Below are positions 1 to 8,515 of a DNA stretch of 44,102 nucleotides, piece by piece (position 1 is the stretch's first letter; the number at the start of each line of letters is the position of its first letter). The position numbers and the translations under genes were made by a program. The notes below the pieces were generated by a model, which was given only the letters and a program-made list of their open reading frames with translations, ran no database searches and was not told the origin of the DNA. The DNA comes from Sphingobacteriaceae bacterium UBA6709 (lineage in GTDB: Bacteria > Bacteroidota > Bacteroidia > Sphingobacteriales > Sphingobacteriaceae): positions 1 through 44,102 of the forward strand of contig DKIV01000041.1 of assembly GCA_002454425.1 (NCBI GenBank), in the 5' to 3' direction.

Positions 1-197
1 TATGCTTAAGCAACATGAATACGCTGCCTAGAACCTGCCTGTTCACTGGGTATAATCAGGTAGTAACAAGGGAAGAGCAAGGTGTCAATAAAGCACAGAG
101 CAGAAGATGATTGCGGGAGGAACATCTGCGCGAAACAATTCGTTTTGATGATACAAAGATCCGGCGGATAGATCGAAGCTCTTGGGTCTAAAAGCAC

Positions 198-232
198 AAA
201 AGGCTGTCGGTCAAGTGAACGGACAGCCTTTT
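198..232 (-). terminator. Hairpin terminator after the Porin_10 gene
   Basis: An 11-bp perfect stem (198-208 pairing with 222-232, AAAAGGCTGTC / GACAGCCTTTT) with a 13-nt loop lies 24 nt past the porin stop. Read on the minus strand the stem ends in TTTT and is followed by GTGCTTTT. On the plus strand it is followed by GCGTTTTT, so it can also end a transcript entering from the left edge. Confidence 0.75.
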
Positions 233-255
233 GCGTTTTTATATGCTTTTATTTA

Positions 256-2229
256 TTAGTCGTAGAAGTTCCATAGCACGCCAAACTTAAATAGCGAGGA
301 AGGCATTGGATACCTGTTAACGGTATAGTATCCTTTGGAGAAGAGTCCTTTATTGGCATAGTCATAACGTACAAATACATTGGCACGACGTAGTGAAAAG
401 CGCGCCCATAAATCAATGATCGGATAAGAGGAAAACTTTACCGCGGGACCATTGTAAAACTTGCTTATATTAATAGCATAAGACGGCGCGGCATAAGTAG
501 TATTCATGCGTGCATCCACGCCTAAGTTGGCAGTAAGCGCGCTATTAAAAACTTTTCGTCCCCAATAGAAACTATTGTAGGTATAGAACTCCGGAGTCCG
601 TAAGATATCCTGTTGATTAGTCTTCTGATATACCAGGAAGGATTCCAAATTAAAATCGCCGAACTTAAACTCCTTATAAGCAGTAATCTTCAGCATGCTG
701 ATATCGCCCCCGAATTGTCGCGGTGCAATCTGATTAGGAAAACTGGACTCCTCAAGATAATTATAGTTGTTCATGAGGAAATACTCCGCCTTAACGTTAA
801 AGCGCAGCTTCGGATTCTGATAGGCAAAGGAGAGATTGTTGATCTTCGTATTCTCCCAGGACGTATTCCAGTTATTATAGGTATAATTCAACGATTCGTA
901 CACCAGCTCAGGCGACCTGTTTTGGGTATAGGCACCGAGAACGATTCGTCCCGCGGATTTGCTAAGCATGAACTGTGCATTTGCTTCATACAGAAAATCG
1001 CCGGCATTACGGCCCTGCACTACCTGATTTATAGCGCCCACGATAGAAACTCTGTCGCTAAAGCGATAGCGAAGATCACCTTTCAGGGCGGTATTTTGGA
1101 AGCTCAGTTCGCGTCCCCGCTGCCAATAGCTATAAAAATCGTGTTGCAATCCCACGTTAAGCTTTACCTCATTCTTAATGAACTTTACCGATCTCCCGCG
1201 CAGATAAAAACTATAATAGAACTCATTCCTTACGTTTTTCAGCTCCGTGCTATCAACAACCTTGATAGGGTCATTGGGAATGTCGGGCAAGGCATTATAA
1301 AGATCATCCTCATTTTTATAGAAATATGAAAGATCATTCCTGTAAGAAATGGAATGAAAAAGGCGCTGTGTTGGCATTACGCGCGAGGCAGAGTCGCGCA
1401 CCAGCGTATCGATGCGACCCAGATAATAGTACTGTCCGAGATAAAATGTTTTATCCTTATTAATCTGCCTTGCCGGATCAGAGGAGTTGCTAAGCTTCAC
1501 CGTTTGCTCTGTAGCACCGAGCGTAGAGCTCCCGGTAAAGAGGCTATCACTAAGAACACTTCCGTTCTCTTCGGTTTTCATCGTATTAAAAATACCGTTC
1601 AAAAAAAGGTTGTATCGCTTATTGGGCGACTCATACCACGTAAAAAGCGAAGCATTAAGGTGGTCTGCATTCTGGTTCCTGTAAATACCGCGTGCTCCAA
1701 TACGATTATATACCGCACCGATATTCCAATTGGGCTTGATATTCTGAGAATGGGTGATCTTAAGCACCTGCTCCGTACGACTGCCATTTACATAATATAA
1801 CGAGGTAAAAGGCGTACGTGCGCGGTAATATCGCAATGAATCTTCGGTGAGCTTATACATATCATAGGAATGAAACCCAAGATCGAATCCTATTTCCTTT
1901 GTTGGATTGAAAAGAAGCTCACGATAGGCCAGGCCAAGATTTCCCAGTCCAATGGTAGGACGTTCGGGAACATTTTGAATATTGTAATTCTGAAACCTTC
2001 GCAGTGTGGTATCAATAGGAATGGTCTGAGTATTCTCCTTGAAGATCGTCTTATTTGTATACCGTATATACTTAGCGTTGAAGATAATGGTGTCGCGACT
2101 TGACTCCTCCAGCTTACGCAGTGAATCAAGGTCGGATCCCTGCTCGGCAGGCTGACGGTCAACCTGCGCCTGTGCAGGCAGGAACGACACGCAAAAGAAA
2201 ACAACGAGCAGGATAAAGAGATGTTTCAT
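256..2229 (-). CDS. Putative outer-membrane porin, Porin_10 family
   Basis: The 657-residue product starts with a clear signal peptide (about residues 1-21, hydrophobic core then AQA-Q), followed by a charged linker and a long run of alternating polar/aromatic strands typical of an outer-membrane beta barrel. It ends in an aromatic-rich strand (GVLWNFYD). Overall character and length fit the Bacteroidota 'putative porin' family (Porin_10, PF14121); this is recognition from sequence style, not a search. It is predicted to sit in the outer membrane; the substrate cannot be read from the sequence. The gene follows the purine nucleoside phosphorylase stop by only 6 nt, so it is probably the last gene of an lpxK-pnp-porin transcript ending at the hairpin at 198-232. 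Confidence 0.8.
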   Translation of the reverse strand: MKHLFILLVVFFCVSFLPAQAQVDRQPAEQGSDLDSLRKLEESSRDTIIFNAKYIRYTNKTIFKENTQTIPIDTTLRRFQNYNIQNVPERPTIGLGNLGLAYRELLFNPTKEIGFDLGFHSYDMYKLTEDSLRYYRARTPFTSLYYVNGSRTEQVLKITHSQNIKPNWNIGAVYNRIGARGIYRNQNADHLNASLFTWYESPNKRYNLFLNGIFNTMKTEENGSVLSDSLFTGSSTLGATEQTVKLSNSSDPARQINKDKTFYLGQYYYLGRIDTLVRDSASRVMPTQRLFHSISYRNDLSYFYKNEDDLYNALPDIPNDPIKVVDSTELKNVRNEFYYSFYLRGRSVKFIKNEVKLNVGLQHDFYSYWQRGRELSFQNTALKGDLRYRFSDRVSIVGAINQVVQGRNAGDFLYEANAQFMLSKSAGRIVLGAYTQNRSPELVYESLNYTYNNWNTSWENTKINNLSFAYQNPKLRFNVKAEYFLMNNYNYLEESSFPNQIAPRQFGGDISMLKITAYKEFKFGDFNLESFLVYQKTNQQDILRTPEFYTYNSFYWGRKVFNSALTANLGVDARMNTTYAAPSYAINISKFYNGPAVKFSSYPIIDLWARFSLRRANVFVRYDYANKGLFSKGYYTVNRYPMPSSLFKFGVLWNFYD

Positions 2230-2235
2230 TGATAA

Positions 2236-3051
2236 TTAAAGCGAGGCCAACAGTTCTTTCAATATGCGGGTCATCTTCGGTTCAGACTCTTCCGCGACAC
2301 GTACAATTTCTTCTATAGAAATAGCGTCCTGGCGATAATGGAAGCCTTCGTCGGTAATTACGGAGATCGCAAAAACAGGAAGACTCATATGGTTGGCTAC
2401 GATAACCTCCGGCACGGTACTCATGCCTACCGCGTCACCACCAATAGTGCGCAGGTACTTGTATTCAGCACGCGTTTCCAGATTAGGACCCGGCACCGCC
2501 ACATACACCCCTTTATGACAGGCGATATCGAACTTACGAGCGATTTCAAGCGCGCGCGCGGAAAGTTCGGGATCGTAAGGGCAACTCATATCGGGAAAGC
2601 GCGGACCAAAATCGTCCAGATTTCTCCCACGCAGGGGATTGTCGGGCAATAAGTTAATATGATCATCAATAATCATGAGGTGACCACTTTTAATCTCGGG
2701 GTTAAGTGACCCGCTGGCATTCGAGACGAAAAGACGCTGGATGCCCAGGGATTTCATGACCCTTACCGGGAAGGTGATCTGCTTCATATCATACCCTTCA
2801 TAGTAATGCAAGCGTCCCTGCATAGCTACGACACGTTTTCCCTGAAGCGTACCGAAGATCAGTCGGCCAGAGTGATATTCCACGGTAGAGACAGGAAAAT
2901 CAGGAATATTAGCATACATCAATTTATGCTCTACCTCAATATCGTCTACCAGACCACCAAGGCCTGTACCGAGGATGATGCCGATTTCGGGTTGAAAATC
3001 GCCAATTCTGCTTTTAATATATTCAGTGGTACTATAAATGTTCTGAAACAT
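2236..3051 (-). CDS. punA: Purine-nucleoside phosphorylase (trimeric, class I)
   Basis: This cytosolic enzyme cleaves purine (deoxy)nucleosides with phosphate into base plus (deoxy)ribose 1-phosphate in purine salvage. The 271 residues carry the family landmarks: phosphate-binding GIILGTGLGGL (24-34), EYHSGR (58-63), MQGRLHYYEGY (77-87), SNASGSLN (110-117), PGPNLETRAEY and GMSTVPEVIVA. The length is normal for the trimeric class. One residue stands out: where the human enzyme has Asn243 (ITN), this protein has Asp234 in ITDEG, a position known to govern 6-oxo versus 6-amino purine recognition. The gene overlaps the end of lpxK by 20 bp and is followed by the porin after 6 nt, which suggests one transcript. 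The symbol is a family label; strain nomenclature may differ. Confidence 0.93.
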   Translation of the reverse strand: MFQNIYSTTEYIKSRIGDFQPEIGIILGTGLGGLVDDIEVEHKLMYANIPDFPVSTVEYHSGRLIFGTLQGKRVVAMQGRLHYYEGYDMKQITFPVRVMKSLGIQRLFVSNASGSLNPEIKSGHLMIIDDHINLLPDNPLRGRNLDDFGPRFPDMSCPYDPELSARALEIARKFDIACHKGVYVAVPGPNLETRAEYKYLRTIGGDAVGMSTVPEVIVANHMSLPVFAISVITDEGFHYRQDAISIEEIVRVAEESEPKMTRILKELLASL

Positions 3052-4087
3052 AATTCAATATCAAATTATCAAAAATTTCTTTATCACCAGCATGCATTTC
3101 CGTTTCTACAGGCAGATAGTAAACCGGAAGCGTGGATAAAAGTTCTGTAAAAACAGGCTCTTTCAGGCGCTGCGCATCTTTTTCCGTGGTGATGATGATT
3201 TTGCGAGCTGCCGGAACTGCCGCATATTCTGATGCAAGTTTACTAATATTTTTTTTTGTAAAAGGATGATGATCGGGGTAGTCAAAGTGTCGGACATCCG
3301 TCGATGATGCCGAAAGTGTTTCGAGCAGGGGCACAGGGTTGGCTATACCCGTGATCAGGAAAACGGAGTCAAACTCTTTTAGTGATTCCAGATTCATCGG
3401 CTCTCCTTCATTTAGCGGCTGCAATAGTCCATATCGTAAGAAGGAACAGCAGCATGCTTGTCCCGGCAAAGGTTTTACTTTTCGCAGCAAGCGTTGGCGC
3501 TCGGAGAGTAGCATGGAGGGCGGTGTCTTGGAGATAACAATGGCCTGCGCCCTCTTACGTCCGGCCAGGGTTTCGCGATAGTCGCCAGCCGGCAACACAA
3601 AGGGCAAACGATCAATACCGGTATAATCGAAAAGCAGGATGTTTAATCCGGCTCTTACCGGGCGATGTTGGTACGCATCGTCGAGAATAATCAGATCATG
3701 ATCTTCCGTCAGGCGCTGTATGCCGATAACTCGGCGTTCGCATACAGCTACGGTGACTTCAGCACCAAATTTATGGAAGAATTGTAGTGGCTCATCCCCA
3801 ACTGTAGCAGGAGTGTCGTCAGTCTGGACATAACGAAAGCCGCTGGTCTGACGACCGTAGCCTCTGCTTAAAACAGCTACCCGATACTTATCTTTAAGAA
3901 GGCGAATAAGATATTCTGTTTGAGGGCTTTTGCCAGCGCCGCCGACAGCTAAATTACCAACGCAGATCACGGGGACATCAAAGCTGTATGAGCGGAACCA
4001 TCCGCGGTCGTACATGAGATTACGCAATGTTACGATAACCCAATAGATAAAAGAGAGGGGTAATAAAAGTAACCGAAAATATCTCAT
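3032..4087 (-). CDS. lpxK: Tetraacyldisaccharide 4'-kinase
   Basis: LpxK phosphorylates the 4' position of the lipid A disaccharide precursor at the inner face of the inner membrane. The 351-residue protein has an N-terminal membrane anchor (about residues 5-23) and the LpxK P-loop GNLAVGGAGKSP (44-55). The family usually has Thr after the P-loop Lys and here it is Ser, which keeps the hydroxyl. The SRGYGR motif follows at about residue 74. Its presence shows a Gram-negative envelope with lipid A alongside the sphingolipids made further along. The start codon lies 4 nt from a TTACTTTG sequence on the coding strand (4092-4099), close to the Bacteroidota -7 element. The 3' end overlaps the purine nucleoside phosphorylase gene by 20 bp. 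Confidence 0.94.
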   Translation of the reverse strand: MRYFRLLLLPLSFIYWVIVTLRNLMYDRGWFRSYSFDVPVICVGNLAVGGAGKSPQTEYLIRLLKDKYRVAVLSRGYGRQTSGFRYVQTDDTPATVGDEPLQFFHKFGAEVTVAVCERRVIGIQRLTEDHDLIILDDAYQHRPVRAGLNILLFDYTGIDRLPFVLPAGDYRETLAGRKRAQAIVISKTPPSMLLSERQRLLRKVKPLPGQACCCSFLRYGLLQPLNEGEPMNLESLKEFDSVFLITGIANPVPLLETLSASSTDVRHFDYPDHHPFTKKNISKLASEYAAVPAARKIIITTEKDAQRLKEPVFTELLSTLPVYYLPVETEMHAGDKEIFDNLILNYVSEHL

Positions 4088-4157
4088 CGAACAAAGTAAC
4101 TAAAATAAAGCGACTTTAAGTGCAGATCGGTGGCCTTGCGAACACCGTATATAACGC

Positions 4158-4182
4158 GCAAAGCACGCCAGGCGTGCTTTGC
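4158..4182 (-). terminator. Perfect 12-bp inverted repeat after the DUF4861 gene
   Basis: GCAAAGCACGCC (4158-4169) and GGCGTGCTTTGC (4171-4182) are exact reverse complements separated by one base. The repeat lies 32 nt past the DUF4861 stop and before lpxK. No T-tract follows on the minus strand, so it may be an inefficient terminator or an RNA 3'-end stabiliser. Confidence 0.45.
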
Positions 4183-4213
4183 TATCAAAATAAATATTCT
4201 CGCTAAGTAAGGC

Positions 4214-5506
4214 CTAACGCCAGCGCAGACGCAGGACTTGCGCGTATGCTTTGGCCTGCTCGTTCATATATGTATTGAAACCTTCTGCGGTCGCGAAAGC
4301 GGGAGCTGTTTTTTCCCAGCCTGCAAAGAAGCGATATTGCGCGCGATGGCCTCCGGCAATATTCATCTTTACGTAATACGTATTCGTCACCTCGCTACGT
4401 TCATTAGGAGTAGTGCCTATGCCACGGTATGAGTCGCGCGGCGAGAGAATAGCAAGCCCCAGCATATCCTTATTTTCAGACTGCTTATCATAAGTGGCAA
4501 TCCCCTGACAGCCCATGAAGTTTACTTTATCAACTTTCTTACTGAACAGATTAACGATGCCGCTGACAAGGAATGCTCCGCGGGGGGCGTTTGTTACGAC
4601 AACATCGCTTTGGTAAAAGAACTGTCCCCCCCAAATACTGATCGTCTCTTCAAGGCCCAATGGAGCAGCATCGGGGAGCGCCTGCCACTGAGGATAGTTC
4701 ATTTTAAAAATAGCGCGCACGGGGCCATCGGCAATTTTGGTATATTTCACTGGGCCCATATTTTTATTGCCCAGACGAATGAGCGTATCGCGGGTTCCAC
4801 CTTGCGGCATCCACAAGGCCAGCGAACCCGCACCCAGGGACTTACCCACTGCCAGAATATCCATTCCCCAGCTATCGAGGTGATGATATATTTTGGAGGG
4901 GTCGGCTCCAACCGTGTTCAATACCATGTCAGCGGTAGTTTTACCCCAGATATCCTTGGTATTGCGTTGGTCAAAATAAATGCGAAAACCTACTTTATCA
5001 TTCTCCCAAGCCGGTCCCTCGGTAAGAAAAGGCGGAAGCTTAACCTTGGAAAAGTCGGTATTGGGTTGTCCTGCGGATATCGAGTCCCTGGTCAGCGCGG
5101 GGCCAAAAGTATCATTTGTATTTTTACGCTGTTGCCTTACATGCGCGCGCTGCTTTACCAGCGCTACAGCATCTGTAGCCTGACTAATGGTAAAGAGTTC
5201 CTTTTGCGCGGGTGCAAAGGAATAGAGAAAAACAACTTCATCCCATTTCCCATCGGCATTAAGATCATCAAATTGCAGAGTCTGAGCATTCCCCTTAGCA
5301 TCTTTGATAGAAAAAATAGAACCGGCCGCGTCGGCACCGATTTTCTTTTCGACATCGGTTCTTTTAATGACTATCAGCTCGTCGGTGCGAGCGAGCCCTG
5401 ATGAAGGATTAAAAACTTCGAAAGACGCCTTTGGCTGCGCATATGCTGATTGCCCGACTACTACAACAGACGACAAGATCAACGCGCTCCTAATAAATAC
5501 GTTCAT
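4214..5506 (-). CDS. DUF4861 domain-containing secreted protein
   Basis: Using the Met at 5506 gives a 430-residue protein that starts directly with a signal peptide (MNVFIRSALILSS...AYAQ). An upstream in-frame Met at 5554 would add 16 residues ahead of it and is less likely. The body matches my recollection of DUF4861 (PF16153), which occurs in Bacteroidota and is often found near polysaccharide lyases and hydrolases. A D-x-N-x-D-G-x-x-D segment (FDDLNADGKWDEV) looks like a calcium-binding loop, and W/G-rich strands follow. It is probably periplasmic or surface-exposed and may act in glycan processing, but no catalytic residues can be assigned. It stands alone between lpxK and the divergent kinase gene; no polysaccharide-utilisation genes (SusC/SusD) are nearby. 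Confidence 0.75.
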   Translation of the reverse strand: MNVFIRSALILSSVVVVGQSAYAQPKASFEVFNPSSGLARTDELIVIKRTDVEKKIGADAAGSIFSIKDAKGNAQTLQFDDLNADGKWDEVVFLYSFAPAQKELFTISQATDAVALVKQRAHVRQQRKNTNDTFGPALTRDSISAGQPNTDFSKVKLPPFLTEGPAWENDKVGFRIYFDQRNTKDIWGKTTADMVLNTVGADPSKIYHHLDSWGMDILAVGKSLGAGSLALWMPQGGTRDTLIRLGNKNMGPVKYTKIADGPVRAIFKMNYPQWQALPDAAPLGLEETISIWGGQFFYQSDVVVTNAPRGAFLVSGIVNLFSKKVDKVNFMGCQGIATYDKQSENKDMLGLAILSPRDSYRGIGTTPNERSEVTNTYYVKMNIAGGHRAQYRFFAGWEKTAPAFATAEGFNTYMNEQAKAYAQVLRLRWR

Positions 5507-5743
5507 GTGTTTAAAATTATGTTTTTGTAATAAACATGCCGAGGGCGGCGACATATTGAAATTCGTAATAATGGTACGGCTTCGGCCCTAAAGATGAGAA
5601 TTATTAACAAAAGAGAAAAGCAGAAATACTCATAGCGCAATTCAGAGGACAAACATTGATAATAATGTTATTTTTAGATCGATTTAGCATGCCATGGAAA
5701 ATTAATTTTCCCTATTTTTAAAACGATCTAAACAATAAACACT

Positions 5744-6601
5744 ATGATATTAATTGCTGACGGTGGCTCGACCAAGGCGCACTGGAGTATAATAGACGCT
5801 GAAAAGCAATACGACGACTTCTATAGCGAAGGATACAATCCTTTCTACGTTGAGGAAAGCTATATCGTACCTTCTCTATCCAAGAGCCTTCCCCCTTCCT
5901 TCGATCCCCTGGCGGTAAAGGAAGTATATTTCTATGGCGCAGGTGTGCATAATGAAGAAAAAGCGGAAATTCTGCGCACTGCCTTTGCACAGATATTTAA
6001 AAGCGCGCACATCGTCATTGAACACGATATGCTTGCCGTATGTCGCGCGCTGCTAGGCGACGAGGCGGGCTTCGCCGCAATTCTGGGTACCGGAACGAAC
6101 TCATGCCTCTATGATGGTAAGAATGTTGAATTCTATATCGAATCAGCATCCTATATTCTGGGCGACGAAGGGAGCGGTTGCTATATGGGTAAAAAGCTGC
6201 TGAAAGACGTTCTCCGCAATACCTTACCGGCAGATCTGCGGGAGGCTTTCGATACCGAATACAAGACCAACAACGATGAAATTATGGATGCCGTATATAC
6301 ACGCCCGCTTGCGAACCGCTATTGCGCGGGATTCACCAAGTTTCTCGGCGATCACATCAGTCATCCTTATTGTATTAATCTCGTAAAGTCATCATTCCGC
6401 GATTTTTTCAATGATCTTGTAAGCCTTTACCCCAACTATAAAATATTAACCTTCAACTGTGTAGGGTCTATTGGATTTTATTTCCGTAGCTTATTGGATG
6501 AGGTAGCAGCAGAATTCGGTATGAAAACAGGCGTTGTTGTAAAAGGCCCCATTGAAGGTCTTCGAGCTTATCATAGCCAGCCCAAGACCCAGATCGGGTA
6601 A
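5744..6601 (+). CDS. BadF/BadG-type ATPase, N-acetylglucosamine kinase-like
   Basis: The 285-residue protein has the ASKHA ATPase layout: an N-terminal phosphate-1 loop (ADGGSTKAHW, about residues 5-14), an EHD motif near residue 98, a phosphate-2 loop GTGTNSCLYDG (about 114-124), and LGDEGSG (about 138-144) as in eukaryotic-type N-acetylglucosamine kinases. The most likely role is cytosolic phosphorylation of an amino sugar such as GlcNAc released from peptidoglycan turnover or chitin; the exact substrate is inferred. It is transcribed away from the DUF4861 gene, with 237 nt between the two starts for both promoters. The hairpin at 6629-6670 follows and separates it from the convergent acyl-CoA dehydrogenase gene. 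Confidence 0.85.
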   Translation: MILIADGGSTKAHWSIIDAEKQYDDFYSEGYNPFYVEESYIVPSLSKSLPPSFDPLAVKEVYFYGAGVHNEEKAEILRTAFAQIFKSAHIVIEHDMLAVCRALLGDEAGFAAILGTGTNSCLYDGKNVEFYIESASYILGDEGSGCYMGKKLLKDVLRNTLPADLREAFDTEYKTNNDEIMDAVYTRPLANRYCAGFTKFLGDHISHPYCINLVKSSFRDFFNDLVSLYPNYKILTFNCVGSIGFYFRSLLDEVAAEFGMKTGVVVKGPIEGLRAYHSQPKTQIG

Positions 6602-6628
6602 CACCGCAGAGCAGAACAATACAAGTAT

Positions 6629-6670
6629 AAAACAGAAAAAGGGAACCACAAGGGCTCCCTTTTCTGTTTT
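6629..6670. terminator. Bidirectional terminator between convergent genes
   Basis: AAAACAGAAAAAGGGA (6629-6644) pairs with TCCCTTTTCTGTTTT (6656-6670), with one bulged A and an 11-nt loop. A-runs on one side and T-runs on the other let it act for the kinase gene ending at 6601 and for the acyl-CoA dehydrogenase gene ending at 6690. Confidence 0.8.
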
Positions 6671-6689
6671 ATATATGTGTATATCGTCC

Positions 6690-8192
6690 TTAGAGCGCGA
6701 AATCCATCCAGTTACTACCTTCCTGGTAATCGCGTACAACATTCACCTTATTAGGGAAGCGGAAAGATCCAACCAACGCGTTGATATCAACTTTCATAAC
6801 ATCAACACAATTTTCTATAAGATCCTTTCTGAAACCACGTGGTTCCAGATCGAGTACATATTCAAGAGATACCAGACGCGCAATGACGCGACCCAGATCT
6901 ACGAGTTTACGTTGCACTAAAGCCTCATCAATTTGAAAGTTCAGCTTATCCTTGAAATAAAGAGAGGCAGCTTTAGTAAGATTAAGCTCACTGAGGTAAG
7001 TGAACAGATTTCCTTGCTTCAGCTTCTTCATGTGTCTTGTAACAGCCTCCGCGATCTGCGAGTATAACATCTCGTTAGATCCTTCAAAGATTTGGAATGG
7101 ACGGCTGTCTTTAATACCTCTGCCTCCTATATGACTGGTACGGTAGCCGTTAGCGCCCGAAACCTGTACCAGCAAGTGAGACGCTTCCTGCATCAGGTCG
7201 GTAACTACCGCCTTCATGCTGTTGGCTTCAATGCCCGAAGCAGCGAGCTGATGTTCGATACCACTGATGTCGCAGCTACGAACACACATAGCCGAAGATA
7301 CCGTAAATGCTGATTGAATACGCGCAAGTTGGTATTGGATCTGATCCATTTCGAGCAGAGATCCGGCCCCTACTACCCTATTCGAGCAATGCTTGATAGC
7401 TTCGTCGAGCATTCTTTTTATGAAGCCCCGAGCCATACCTGGGAACTGCATACGACTACGATGCAAGATATCCAGCATCATTTTTATACCTGTAGACTCA
7501 GGTTCGAGCTTATGATCCTCAGGAACGAAGAGATCGAGTTTGTTGAGCCCGTAAGGGATCATATAGAGACCAAGATTGTCGTAATATTCTTTCACAACAA
7601 CCTTCTGCTTTTCGATTTTGGAATCAGCGATAAAGAAATCGATATCACGACCTAGTTCACCACTTTCAAGTTCTTTTCTGCAAGCGATCAACCAATAGTC
7701 AGCCATACCGGTAAGACCCTGCCAATGCTTGGTGCCGGAGATAGCATAACCGTTATCTACACTCTTGTAGGAGGTTTTCATATTCAGGGCATCGCTACCA
7801 TAAGCGGGCTCTGTGATCATGAGTCCTCCCATTTTCTGACCGGAGAGGAAATTTTTGAACACATCAGCTTTCACAGATTCACTGGCGTATTTTACGACAG
7901 GTTCTATAAACAAGGCGATGTTGATTCCGAAGATGAGAGAAAGAGACAGCGATTCATAAGAGGCAGCGGAAAGAATACCAAAGCATTCTTTAACCTTAGT
8001 GCCGCGGCCGCCGAACTGTTCAGGAACAGCCACAGACAAAGGCTTTTTGTCCATTATTTTTGCGAGGAGCGATGGCGGCATGCCTCGTTCAAGACTCAGC
8101 TTATTAATATCCTCGTGCTCGTGGAAAAGATGATGAAGTGTATCTTCAAAGTCTTTGATAAACTCTGCAAAGCTCGTTTCAGTAGCAATCAT
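6690..8192 (-). CDS. Acyl-CoA dehydrogenase family protein
   Basis: This FAD enzyme family oxidises acyl-CoA thioesters to trans-2-enoyl-CoA in the cytosol. The 500-residue protein contains the N-terminal helical domain, the middle beta domain with the FAD/substrate segment MITEPAYGSDA (about residues 138-148) and SGTKHWQG, and the C-terminal helical domain with FEGSNEM, whose Glu370 aligns with the catalytic base of medium-chain enzymes. It is longer than the usual 380-400 residues because about 110 residues follow that motif, so it is a distinct subfamily. No electron-transfer flavoprotein or thiolase gene is adjacent, and it appears monocistronic. Fatty acid or branched-chain amino acid catabolism is likely; chain specificity cannot be told. 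Confidence 0.85.
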   Translation of the reverse strand: MIATETSFAEFIKDFEDTLHHLFHEHEDINKLSLERGMPPSLLAKIMDKKPLSVAVPEQFGGRGTKVKECFGILSAASYESLSLSLIFGINIALFIEPVVKYASESVKADVFKNFLSGQKMGGLMITEPAYGSDALNMKTSYKSVDNGYAISGTKHWQGLTGMADYWLIACRKELESGELGRDIDFFIADSKIEKQKVVVKEYYDNLGLYMIPYGLNKLDLFVPEDHKLEPESTGIKMMLDILHRSRMQFPGMARGFIKRMLDEAIKHCSNRVVGAGSLLEMDQIQYQLARIQSAFTVSSAMCVRSCDISGIEHQLAASGIEANSMKAVVTDLMQEASHLLVQVSGANGYRTSHIGGRGIKDSRPFQIFEGSNEMLYSQIAEAVTRHMKKLKQGNLFTYLSELNLTKAASLYFKDKLNFQIDEALVQRKLVDLGRVIARLVSLEYVLDLEPRGFRKDLIENCVDVMKVDINALVGSFRFPNKVNVVRDYQEGSNWMDFAL

Positions 8193-8515
8193 TTACGTCA
8201 GTATATATTATCTTTTTTATTCACCCCCATGTAAACTACTGATCAAAAAACCGAAAGTAAGGCAACCCTCTATAAACTTGTACTGCTGACAGAAGATAGA
8301 TGTTTCATAATTCCCATAAGGGCAGGCCCCCATCTACCGAAAGGCATGCTTCCCGGTGGCCTATTTTATGTCTCTTATTTTTAAGTAATTCTCACAGAGA
8401 AATAGAGGGAGTAAAGATATAAAAATCCGGAACAATTTTAGTAAAGAAAATGAGTAAACTACAAGAATCGCATCAACACGAGCGTTACAAAAGCACTGCA
8501 CGCGTGTAACTTAAC
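8193..8515. other. Intergenic region; possible structured leader
   Basis: No gene was found in these 323 nt. On the minus strand, ahead of the acyl-CoA dehydrogenase gene, two nested complementary pairs occur: 8324-8328 with 8358-8362 (AGGCC/GGCCT) and 8336-8339 with 8354-8357 (ACCG/CGGT). They lie about 130 nt before the start codon. No riboswitch class I know was recognisable. No strong terminator for the UDP-sugar dehydrogenase gene was seen. Confidence 0.35.

Noticed and set aside
6..197. 63-codon minus-strand frame at the left edge
   Set aside because: Composition is not protein-like, no family is recognisable, and the frame lies downstream of the porin terminator.
8281..8362. Cobalamin or SAM riboswitch ahead of the acyl-CoA dehydrogenase gene
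   Set aside because: GGCC- and CCTGCC-like words are present, but the conserved core sequence and pairing of those classes are missing.
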